A stretch of DNA of 64,000 bases from Leucaena leucocephala (taxonomy: Eukaryota; Streptophyta; Magnoliopsida; Fabales; Fabaceae), in the NCBI GenBank assembly GCA_037074615.1, contig CM073566.1, positions 10,310,001 through 10,374,000 on the forward strand, in the 5' to 3' direction. Of this stretch, positions 11,801 through 23,800 are shown piece after piece. Below the pieces are notes generated by a model, which did no database searches, had not been told where the DNA came from, and saw only the letters and a list, made by a program, of their open reading frames with translations. Made by a program: the position numbers and the translations under genes. The number at the start of each line of letters is the position of its first letter. Position 1 is the stretch's first letter.

Positions 11801-14800
11801 TTGCTCTTAAATTTATTTTTTATCTATTATTGTCTCCTTATCTTTTGGTTATTGTTATCAGATATATTTGACATAATTTTATGTTTGTTCCTGTTTCCCA
11901 CCATCAACGTATCGTTTCTGCTTGTTAAGACATAAGCAGTAAGAATTAGTTTTGCTCTCTACTACAATTGTAATTCATTTGTATCTTTTTAATTAATTTT
12001 GATAGTCTAACACTTGGAAATTGACATGTCCTCTGGAGATTGATTAATATCTTTGTTTTAGTGACTTATCTCAAGTTTATTTTATTCAGCCACGGCCACT
12101 GTTGTATGGCTATATCAGCAATTAGTAGGCTTTGGATAATTTAGTGGCAGAGTCTGCGACTTTGGACTTTGGACTGTGAGTGACAAATGGTTCTGTAGGA
12201 GATATGAGAAATAATCTTGATTGATTGAGAGGATTAATTGGGACTGATTACCAGGGATTAATTAGGAGAAATTATAGGTATTTATTATTCCAGATTTTGT
12301 TCACCGTTTTTATTCTGTAATCCCACAAAAAGGGGATCTCATACCTGTATATATATGTACCTTGTCAATGGAGAAAGATAGAAGAAATAATAATCATTTC
12401 TCTCAATATCAAATCTCGTCTCTCCGTCAATATGGTATCAGAGCGGGGATCCCAAATTTCCTCTTCTGCCGAAGTCGACTCCACCGTGGTTGACGGTGGG
12501 TTGCGTCCCCAAACTAAGGTCGCCGGCATTGAAGGTTCTACTGTTATCATTGTCCCAGAACGTCTCACTGGAGACAATTATGTAGAATGGTTCCAGTCAA
12601 TGTACCTTGCACTCGACGGCCGCGACAGACTTGAGTTCATTCAGACTGATCCTCCGTCCAACAATGAAGCCACTCGTCGCCGATGGAAAACTGAGAATTC
12701 ACTTGTGGCATCGTGGTTACTCAATGCAATGGTGCCAACGGTCCGTCAGAGTTTCATGTTTATTCCCTCTGCTAAAGACATATGGAACGCTGTGAAGGAG
12801 GCATATGGAAAACGGCCGACTGCGTCTCTGATATTTGACCTGCGATCTCGCCTGTGGACAGTCCGACAGGGTGATCGCCCCTTGAATGTCTATTACCTCG
12901 AGAAAACTACGCTTTGGCAAGAGCTAGACCAATTGAAGCAAAGGGTGTGGCGAGACGCCGAGGACCGTCGAGACCTGGAGGAAGAACGGTTGTTTGAATT
13001 TCTCGTTGGCCTGAATCCAATATATGAAGATATCCGCGGGCGACTTCTCGGACGCATACCCCTCCCGTCAGTCCCTGAAGCATTTGCCCTCCTCAGAGAT
13101 GAGGAGGCCCGACGACAAGTGATGCGCTTGGACTCCCCGACGTCGCGCCCTGCCACAGCTGAAGTCTCTGCCCTTGCTGCTCGAGTGGGAGACGCCAGGA
13201 AAGAACGCCCTGTGTGCGAGCACTGCAAGAAGACAGGGCATACCAGGGAGAAATGCTGGGACTTACATGGACGGCCAGCAGACTGGAAGCCCAAACCGAG
13301 GAGGCCCAAGAGTCATCTGGCCGAGACTCACACGGATGAAGCCCAATACAATGCTGGTGGCCCAATGCAATATAATTGCAACACTGGTGGCCCTTTAGCG
13401 TCAGCCCAATATGGTGGCCCTTCTTCAGCCTTTGACAACGCTGGTGGATCACCCTTGGCAGCCCATGTTCCTATGCAAGGCCCAGACCCGTTAGCAATTA
13501 TATTGGAGCGTCTCACTTCTCTTGAAAACCAGACTCGTAAGCAACCAATTGCCACAATAGTAAAGCGAGGTAATTTCTTTAAAGCCCTTGCTACCATTAA
13601 AGGTAAGTCTACAGGCGTTTGTTGGATAATAGACTCAAGTGCCTCTGACCATATGACCAATGATGCCTCGTTATTTTCCAAATACACTCAGGCTAAATCA
13701 CATCTTACAGTCAAAATTGCTGATGCCTCTGACTCTCTGGTTGCTAGTAGTGGTACCATAAATGTTTCTGCTACTCTAACCCTTCATAATGTTCTACATG
13801 TTCCAAAATTACAATGCAATTTATTGTCTGTAAGTCAGCTGACTAGAGATGAAAGATGTCAAGCTAATTTTTCTTCTACTCACTGCATTTTTCAGGATCT
13901 GCTCACGGGGACGACAATTGGTGTTGCTAAAAAACTTGATGGGCTCTATTACCTGGATGACTGTCATCATTCAACGTCTCATCTATGCAATAAAGTGTCT
14001 TCCCTTAGGACTAGTGAATTGGAACTATGGCATAAGCGATTAGGACATCCAAATTTTCGATATATGTGTCAGATGTTTCCTTCCATTTGCTCTAATAAAA
14101 ATTCAGACTTCTCTTGTGATTCGTGTGAACTCGCCAAACACCATCGTACCCATTTCCCAAGTGTTTCATATCGTCCATCTAAACCCTTCTCCATCATTCA
14201 CAGTGACCTATGGGGACCATCCCGTGTTTCCAACCGTACCCAATCTAAGTGGTTTATGACTCTCATTGATGATCATACTCGTGTCAGTTGGGTTTTCCTC
14301 TTAAAAGATAAAACTGAGGTATACCAGACCTTTGTTGACTTCTACAATATGATTCTCACACAGTTCGAGACTAAAATTCAGACTCTCCATACGGATAATG
14401 GAACCGAGTACTTTAATCATTCGCTCTCTCATTCCCTTAAGCACCATGGTATCACTCATAAAAGTTCTTGCCCGTATAGTCCCCAACAAAATGGCATCGC
14501 TGAACGGAAAAATAGACACATCCTTGAAACAGCTAGGGCACTTCTCTTTAGTAGCCATGTTCCCAATTTCTATTGGACTGATGCTATCCTCACAGCTACT
14601 TTTCTCATTAATCGAATGCCCTGTAAACCATTATCCTTCCAAACTCCCCTCCAGGTTCTCCATAAGCATTTTCACCTACCTTACCTAGAAAACACCCTTC
14701 CTCTTCGAGTCTTCGGCTGCACTGCCTTTGTTCACCTCCATCATACTTCTAAACTCGATCCCAAGGCCATCAAGTGTATTTTTCTAGGTCCTGCAGGAAC

Positions 14801-17800
14801 TCAAAAGGGGTACAAATGTTTTGATCCTTTAGCCAAACGCCTCTATGTCACATGCGATGTCACCTTTCATGAGACTGTTCCCTTTTATACCCTTTCTTCG
14901 GTTCAGGGGGAGAATTGGAGTGAACCTCAACATCCTCAAACTGCACTCGAGTCTGAGCCCCAACCCCTGTACTTTCACCAAGAACCTGATAGACTCTATA
15001 TGCCAACACAAGAGGAAACTAAGGAATCTGAAGAACCCACTAGTTTAGGGGGAGACACTAACAAATGGGGAGAAACATGACAGGTAATGATCCTCCAGGA
15101 AATAATGCACACCAAGAGTCTGAACCAAGTGCAGGTTCTGAACAAGTACAGAATAATGATCTTGATCTCCCAATAGCAGTGCGCAAACAGCGCAGGTCAT
15201 GTACCAGGTACCCTATAGAGAGGTTTGTCTCTTATCAGGCTATATCTTCTGACCATCATGCCTTAATCTCTCATCTTGATTAGCTCAAAATACCAGAGAA
15301 TATAAATGAGGCTTTAGCAAGCCCTGAATGGAGACAAGCCGTGATGGAAGAAATGCAAGCACTAGAGAAAAATGAAACATGGGAAGTAGCTGAGTTACCA
15401 GAAGGAAAGAAAGCAGTGGGATGTAAATGGGTATTCACCCCAAAATATCTTGCTGATGGAAGCCTTGAGAAGTACAAAGCAAGACTGGTGGCTAAAGGCT
15501 TCACTCAAATCTATGGAATGGATTATACAGAAACATTTGCACCAGTAGCAAAGTTGAACACCATCAGAATCCTATTATCCCTCGCTGCTAATCTTGATTG
15601 GCCACTACATCAGATGGATATCAAGAATGCATTCTTAAATGGAGAATTGAAGGAGGAGGTGTATATGAAGATGCCTCCGGGATTTCCCAGACAAAAGGAA
15701 GGTCAAGTGTGTAAGTTAAAAAAGTCACTATATGGTTTGAAACAATCTCCTCGAGCTTGGTTTGAAAGATTCACTAAGGTACTAAAGAACCAAGGTTACA
15801 CACAAGGACAAAGTGATCATACCCTATTCTTTAGACATATGGATGGAAAACTTGTGGTGCTAGCAGTATATGTTGATGACATCATTCTCACAGGTGACAG
15901 TCCAACAGAGATTGAAAGGATAAAAAGAGCCCTTAATCAAGAATTTCAGGTTAAGGATCTGGGAAAAATGAAGTATTTCTTGGGCATGGAAGTGTCAAGA
16001 TCAGAAAAAGGGATCAGCATCTCACAAAGAAAATACACACTTGACCTTCTCAAAGAAACTGGTATGTTAGGTTGCAGACCTAGCGATACTCCGATCCAAA
16101 TAGACAAGATCAGTGATGAGGAAGAACTGGGAAAAGATGTGGATATAGGAAGATATCAACGAATGGTGGGCAAGTTGATTTATTTATCGCACACTAGGCC
16201 GGACATTGCTTGTGCTGTTAGTGTCGTAAGTCAACACTCTCATAACCCCAAACAGAAACATCTGAATGAAGTATATAGAATCCTCAGATATCTCAAAGGC
16301 TCACCCGGTCTAGGACTCCTATTCAAGAAATCTGACAAGAGAGATGTAGAAATGCTCACAGATGCTGACTGGGCAGGTGATCATGAGGACAGGAGATCTA
16401 CATCAGGATATGTCACCTATGTGTGGGGAAATTTAGTCACATGGCGAAGTAAAAAACAAAGCGTAGTTGCTAGGAGCAGCACTGAGGCCGAGTTCAGAGC
16501 TATAGCTCTCGGAATATGTGAAGGTTTATGGGTCAAACGAATGCTAGAAGAATTGAAAATACTCATAAACTCACCTATCAGATTGTACTCAGACAATATG
16601 GCAGCAATTAATATGTCGCATAATCCAGTCCAGCATGACAGAACAAAGCATGTGGAAATAGATAGACACTTCATACGAGAAAAAATTGACGCTGGTACGA
16701 TTGAGCTTAAATACGTTCCATCAAAAGAACAGACAGCTGATGCGCTCACAAAAGGATTAGCTCGTGATAAATTTAAATATCTAATCGGCAAGTTGGACAT
16801 GATTAACATCTTTGTTCCAACTTGAGGGGGAGTGTAGGAGATATGAGAAATAATCTTGATTGATTGAGAGGATTAATTGGGACTGATTACCAGGGATTAA
16901 TTAGGAGAAATTATAGGTATTTATTATTCCAGATTTTGTTCACCGTTTTTATTCTGTAATCCCACAAAAAGGGGATCTCATACCTGTATATATATGTACC
17001 TTGTCAATGGAGAAAGATAGAAGAAATAATAATCATTTCTCTCAATATCAAATCTCGTCTCTCCGTCAATAGGTTCTGAATGTTATCATTTGTGGCAAAG
17101 AAGGTTGAATATATTCATGGAATAGTCTTATTAATAATTGTAAATTCTGAGTTCGAATGAGTGATAGATCTGTGGTATATATAGAGCCTTGATAGGGACG
17201 CTCCAGCTTTACCAACAAGGAAAAAAACGCAATTACATTATTTTGAAATAAATGTCAAACAGCCTAAAGAACAGGAAAGGAAAGAAAATAAAGCACATTA
17301 AAAAGAAGGGGACTGTTGTAAGAATTATAATCAGGGAAGATTTGATCTGAAACAAATAGGTCCAGGTCAGTTTAATCCCATTTATTTATTTCAAATCCCC
17401 ACATTTATTGCAGATTCAGCGCCATGTTCCAACACTCACTCTCAAGTTGGGGAGATTTTAATCATCCCCAGCTTGCTTCCTCATTATTCAACTCTGCCTT
17501 TGTAAGAGGCTTTGGTTAGTATATCTGCTATTTGAAAGTTGCTTAGTTCTGTCATGCTAGAGATGGTTCTTGGCTGCACTGATTGCTTCCATATTATCAC
17601 AAGTGACGTTTAATTCCGATAGAAGTTGCTTCGGCCATATGCTTTAACGAATTCTCAGAGCCATGCTCGATATTCTGCTAAAGCACTCATACAAGCAACT
17701 ACAGATTGTTTTCTGCTTCTACATGTTATAGGTTACCCCAAATGTATATACAGTAACTAGTTGATCTTTGATCAGTAATTGATCCAGCATAGTTTGCGTC

Positions 17801-20800
17801 ATAATAGACTTATAATTTCCTGCAAGAATTCTTTTAAAAGGATATTCCTTTTCCTATAGCCAATTTTTGGTACCTCAAAATTCTGTGAGAAGCTTCCCAA
17901 TGAACTTCACATGGTTTATTCATGTATTGGTTGATGACATTTATTGCAAGGCTAATGTTTGGCTGATTACAAATAAAAAAGCTGGCCAACTATCCTTTAG
18001 TAGCTCTCAGTGTTAACTAGAGGACTTTCTCCCATAAACTGTTTTATAATGTGTTAGGAACAAGCCCTTCTTAGTTTATTCTATGAAGAAGAAAAATGTT
18101 TAAGTTACTTCTAGTTTCAGTTATTTAGAATAAGAGTGGTTATTTTTAGTTATCTTCAGACTTCATTTTATCTTATTGCAGTTATTTTCAGTTATCCCAT
18201 TGTAAGCCGACATGTTATGTTTCATTTTAGAGAGGAATGAAGTATTATTATGCAGAAGCATTTTCCCTCCTCTTTTTCCTAGAATTCAGATTCTGGTTCT
18301 AGTTTCTCCTATTTCTGAAAATCCAAGTTCTACCATAATCTATCTCCATAGTTGAGTCTGTTGGCTTGCGCCGAAGCATACCTACAGTTAGGGGATGCAA
18401 TGTTTCCTTTGTGATACAGATATGCCTTTGGTGGATCTTGCCATCTTGTTAGAAGCTAACCCAGAGGAATCAGGAAACTGAGTAAAAGAGAAAAGAGAAT
18501 TCTATTAGAAGAGATTGGAGCAAGTATCTCGCCACAATTTCCCTAATAGCTGTGGAGTATCTCTTGTAAAGTGATGTTTCACTTTGTAAATATTGTCGAT
18601 GGGCCAAATGGCCAATATAATAATCACTTATAGAGCTTAATTTTTGGTATTTTTTTGAAATAAATAAATGACACTAAAATAAGAAATTGACACAAAAATA
18701 GGAAACTGACTCCTACTACTTCTATGTGCCTATTGCATCTAATCTTAGGTGTCCCACTGATTTCTCAACTAAAATTGATTGAAAAAAACAGAAATTAACA
18801 AATTAATCATTTGTTGCTTGACTGTTTGTGTCTCCTTGAATATGTCAACAGTGGCTTTGTGGGGCCTATTGGGCCTCTATCAATACTGCCCTCCTTGAAA
18901 AACGGCTTGTCCTCAAGTCGAAAGGATGGGAATTGAGCCGAGAGTAGATCATAATCTTCCCAGGTTTAGTCTTCTATCTGTCGGGACTCCCACTGAACTA
19001 GTAATTCTAAGGTTCCATCTTTGGCCTAGCGGTGTTGCAGAACACTTAATGGGGTAAATAGCAGCTCGACATCTGACGAGTGAGGTAGCGGAGCAGGCTG
19101 ACCGCCTTGATGCTATCCCACTACTGGCCGTAGCAGAGAGATATGAAAGACAGGGTGTATCTTATACTCGGGGGGCAGTTCCAATTCATAGGAGACTTAG
19201 CCAATTTTGCGGATCACCTTATAGGGTCCAAAAAACTTGGAAGAGTTTTTTGAATTTTCTTTTAGCCAGAGTCTTTTGGCAGTACGGTTGGAACCTTAGC
19301 TAAACCAAATCACCCGAAGAGAACTGCAAGTCCCTCCTCTTCTAATCTGCCTGAAGTTTCATCCTGTTTTAAGCCTTCAACAAGTTCTGATGCAGAAGTT
19401 TGAGCATTTCATTTTGTAAACTTCTCCAATTCAGCCACCCTGGTCTCTCCTTTGACATATGGGACTAGAGGTGGGGGTTCTCTTCCATATACTAGTTTGA
19501 AGGGGGTAGTATTGGCAGACACATGAAAACTGGTATTAAAGGAGTATTCAGCCCAGCAAAGGAATTTGCTCCACATTTTGTGTTCATGAGTAAAACAGTG
19601 GAGGTAAGTCTCTAAGCAGCGGTTCACAACCTTAGTTTGCCTATCGGATTGAGGGTGGTAAGCAGTGATCATTCTTAGGCATGTCTGGCTTAACTGGAAG
19701 AGTTCCTGTCAAAACTCACTTAGAAAAAACAAATCTCGGTTTGAAACTATAGATCGGGGATGCCATGTAATCTGACCACAACCGTCTTTGTAGAATAGGG
19801 GTGGGTTAAGGCCATCTGAGGGCAATATTTATTGAGGCGATTAACTACTACAAGGATGACATCAAATCCTCTCGATTTTGGTAAACCGGAGATGAAATCA
19901 AGTGATATATCTTCCCAGATTCTTGCAGGAATTGGTAGTGGCTCCAGGAGCCCAGCCAGGGTCAAAGTTTGATATTTATTTTGCTGGCACGTATAGCACT
20001 GTTGTATGTATCGTTTGATGTCATTTTTATACTACGCTAATACAATTGCTTACTCAACTGTTTCAAGGTTTTAAGGAACCCACCTTGGCCCCCTGATGGT
20101 GTGGCGTGTGCTTCTTCTATTAATTTAGCTTGGACTGCTGTATGGTTGGGAATGACTAGTCAAGTTTTGTAATACAACCTGTCTTGCACCACAGAGAAAT
20201 GAGGAAATGAGTTAGAATTCTGTTGCACCCCTTCAATTATTCTCTTGGTTTCTGCATCTTCCAATAATGCCTGAGGTAATATTAATAATTCATCAGCCAT
20301 GGGAAAAGCAATGTGGTAGAAGTTTGCATATTGAGGCCTTATTAACAACGACTCAGCTGCTGTGTTGTTCTTCCCCAACTTGTAAGAGATTGTAAAGTCA
20401 AAGGAAAGTAGTTTGACCTGGAGGTGTTGCTGGGAGGGTGTGATAGTATGCTGATCAAGCAAGAATTGTAGGCTAGAATGGTCTGTTTGCACAAAAAAAT
20501 GGTGGCCCAGCAAGTAGTGTTGCCATTTTTTAAGGATAGTGCCAAAGCCAATAGTTCCTGTTCATAAGCCGACTAGGATAGTACCAAAGCCGATTAGAAA
20601 AAGAGAATCCTTTACTAAAATAAGCAATTGGGTGGCCATTTTGCATGAGGACAGCACCTACTCCTTCCATTGAAGCATCACATTCCACAGTGAAAGGGAA
20701 TTGGAAATTAGGAAGTTGTAAGACGGGGGGTGGTGGTCAATGCAATCTTCAAATTTTTGCAGGTCTCTTGAGCTATTTCAGTCCACATAAAAGCATCCTT

Positions 20801-23800
20801 TTTTGTTAAGTTGGTCAATGGGCGAGCAATAATACCATAGTTCTTCACAAACCTTTGATAATAACTTGTAAGCCCTAAGAATCCCCTCAATTCCTTTACT
20901 GGAGTCGGTGTAGGCCAATGAGCAATGTCATGAATCTTTTCATGCATAAATTCCACCCCCTGGGCAGATACAATATGCATCAAATAATTGATGTGTGTTT
21001 AGCCAAAAGTGCATTTCTTTGCATTGACATAGAAAGAGTGTTGTTGCAAAATTTGGAAAACAACTCGCAAATGTTCTATATGTTGAAAAGCATCAGCATT
21101 GTATATCATAATATCATCAAAGAATACAAGCACAAATTTTCGTAGATATACAACAACAACAAAGCCTTATCCCATTAAATGGGGTCGGCTACATGGATCA
21201 TACGACGCCATTGTGCTCTATCAACAACAACAAATTTTCGTAGATATGGGTGAAACAATTCATTCATGGCTGATTGGAAGGTGGTTAGTGTATTTGTGAG
21301 GCCAAAAGGCATCACTACAAATTCAGTGTCCTGAATGAGTGCGAAATGCAGTTTTGTGCACATCCGAAGGAAGTACACGGATTTGGCAATACCCAGAACG
21401 TAAGTCCAATTTAGAAAAACATACAACCCCATGTAATTCATCTAATAACTCATCAATGTTAGGAATTGGGAACTTATCTGGAATAGTGATTTTGTTGAGG
21501 CGACGGTAGTCAACACACAACCTCCAGGATCCGTCCTTCTTACTCACTAATAACACTGGGCTTGCGAAAGGACTAGAGCTAGGCCGGATGAATCCACGCC
21601 CAAATATTTCTTCAGTTTGTGATTGAATTTCATCCTTCTGCTAGTGAGGGTACCGGTACAGCCTTAAATTTGGTGGAGCAAATTCTGGTAGCAATGGGAT
21701 GGAGTGGTAGAGCCCATGGGGCGGAGGCAATGTATGTGGCTCCGCATAGACATCTTGAAATTGTTGACAGAGGGCTTCCACTTTGGCTACCGTGGTACTA
21801 CCAGGTGGAGTTTCGCGTCAACTAGCATACTCTGGAGTTGAATAGGTGTGCCGGTTTGTGAACTTATCCCTTGCAGTCTGTACTTCTTCCCATTAACCCA
21901 GAAAATCATAAACATTTCATTCCAATTTCCTTGAATCGTATTCAAGGAAGCCAACCACTTGATTTCTAGAACCAGATCAGTGTTTTTCAATGGAAAAGGG
22001 AAAAATTGCTGTTTAATAACCAAGTCAGAAATTTGTACCTCAACCTCATCACAGACCCGATTGCACCTCATAGTTCAGCCGTCACCTATCTAGACCTTAA
22101 AGAGTGGAGTAGTTTGCGATGGGAGATGGAGTTTGGCAACGATATCCTCAGATATCAAGTTATGGTTTGACCCATTGTCGACCAAGATGAGCACTGGATA
22201 ATCACGTACCTTCACTTCCAACCTTATTTTTGAAGTTGAAGACCTCCCTAATATTGCGTTGAAGGATATTTCGGTGGTAATTCCTTCCTTCTCAGTGGCG
22301 TGATTTCTTCCCCTTCTTCAGTAATCTCCATTAGTGACAAGGAGCTGGAACACCGATGCCCTAGACTGAACGTATCTCCACATCTGAAGCATAAGTCCTT
22401 GTCTCGCTGGTGCTAGATCTTGGACAGAGAGGGTAGTGGCAGTGGCAGTGACTTTTTCCCCGACGAAGCAGCTATGGAGTTTCAGTTGGAGATGAATGAC
22501 CTGCTGGTGCTTCCACAAATAGGTTGGTTCGCTGATGGCCCATGAAGCTGAACCAAGTTTGGGCCCTTTAGATGTTTTAAACTGGGCCTCGTTCTAAGGC
22601 TAAGTTGGTCGCCCGATAAACTGTTCTAGGTTTATGGATTCGCACATCCGCTTTGAGCTCCTCCTTGAGGCCATTGATGAACACCCCCAACAGACAGTGA
22701 TCAGGCCAATTTGTTACATGTGCTAACTCAGACCGATACTCATGCACTGAAGCCGTCTGTCTAACGCTGAACAAATACTTGTCTGGATTCTGGTATTCTG
22801 AAGGCCCATATTGCTCTTGGAGTGCTGTTACGAGTTCCTCCCAAAAGACCAACGTTCTCTGCCCCATTATCCATGAGAATAAATCAAGGGCGTCTCCTTC
22901 TAAATACATCGATGCAATATCTTCCTTGTCGTCTTCCGGCATCTCAGAGTACCTAAAATACTTTTCTGCTTTAAGAATCCAACCATGCGGGTCTCCTCCA
23001 TTAAACTTGGGAAAATCAATCTGTGCACGTTCTTGACGCTTATAACGAGCCTCTAGTGCAGTGACCTTTTCATTTAAAATATCTAATACCTCTAATCGTG
23101 AAGCAATAGTGACCAAAGGATCATTACTAAAAGGATTATCCTCAGGATCTTGGGTCGCATGAGATGACCGTGTAACAACCATAGCTCGGATACTAAATTT
23201 GTTAGAAGCTAATCCAGAGGAATCACGAAACTGAGTGAAAAGGAAAAGAGAATTCTATTAGAAGAGATTGGAGCAAGTATCTCGCCCACAATTTCCCTAA
23301 TAGCCTGGAGTATCTCCTGGAAAGTGATGTTTCACTCTGTAAATATTGTCGATGCATTCCTCAGGGCCAAATGACCAATATATAATCACTTACAGAGCTT
23401 AACTTTTGGTATTTTTCTAAAATAAATAAATGACACTAAAATAAGAAATTGACACAAAAGTAGGAAACTGACTCCCACTACTTCTACGTGCCTACTGTAT
23501 CTAATTGTGGGTATCCCACTTATTTCTCAACTGAAATTGATTTAAACAAACATAAATTAAATTAATTATTTGTTGCTGAATTTTCTCTTGGACTATTTGT
23601 GTCTCCTTGAATACGTCAACAGTGGCTTTGTGGGGCCTATTGGGCCTCTATCATATCTCCATCCCTATATTTAACCTTTTGCTATTTTTGGTCTTTCTCA
23701 ATCCTATATTTAACTTGTTGCATTCTCTGTTGTAAACACATAGGTTTCACCAATGTTCTTTTCCTTGGAGTTGACAAACCATCCTATCACTTGGTAGTTT

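Larger units (their letters stand above)
12194..17071 (+). mobile_element. Young complete Copia retrotransposon (Copia-2)
   Basis: The 4,878-bp element has 239-bp LTRs (12194-12432 and 16833-17071) that I read as identical. The target duplication GGTTC is perfect (12189-12193 and 17072-17076). A tRNA-Met primer site TGGTATCAGAGC starts at 12433 with no gap to the LTR, and a purine tract CTTGAGGGGGAG (16821-16832) precedes the 3' LTR. Domain order is gag, protease, integrase, RT, RNase H, as in Copia. The LTRs begin TG but end TA rather than CA. The coding region has one frame change (about 15065-15080) and one TAG (15281-15283), so this copy is probably not autonomous. Confidence 0.95.
18447..23653 (-). 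mobile_element. Degenerate complete Gypsy retrotransposon, minus strand
   Basis: The 5.2-kb element lies between LTRs 18447-18882 (3' LTR) and 23200-23653 (5' LTR), both starting TGTTAGAAGCTAA on the + map and ending GGGCCTCTATCA. The flanks CATCT and TATCT are a one-mismatch target duplication. On the minus strand the order is gag, aspartic protease, RT, RNase H, integrase, the order that defines Ty3/Gypsy. A degenerate tRNA-Met primer site lies before gag, and a purine tract GGAGGGCAGTAT lies before the 3' LTR. Many stops and frame changes show it is dead. A short RTE tail is inserted in its RT at 21150-21229. Confidence 0.9.

Noticed and set aside
11612..11935. 107-codon hydrophobic frame in intron c-d
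   Set aside because: T-rich intron sequence gives Phe/Leu/Ile-rich translations by chance; no start context or similarity.
12893..13309. 138-codon minus-strand frame and other antisense frames in Copia-2
   Set aside because: Shadows of the gag-integrase frame on the other strand; no independent content.
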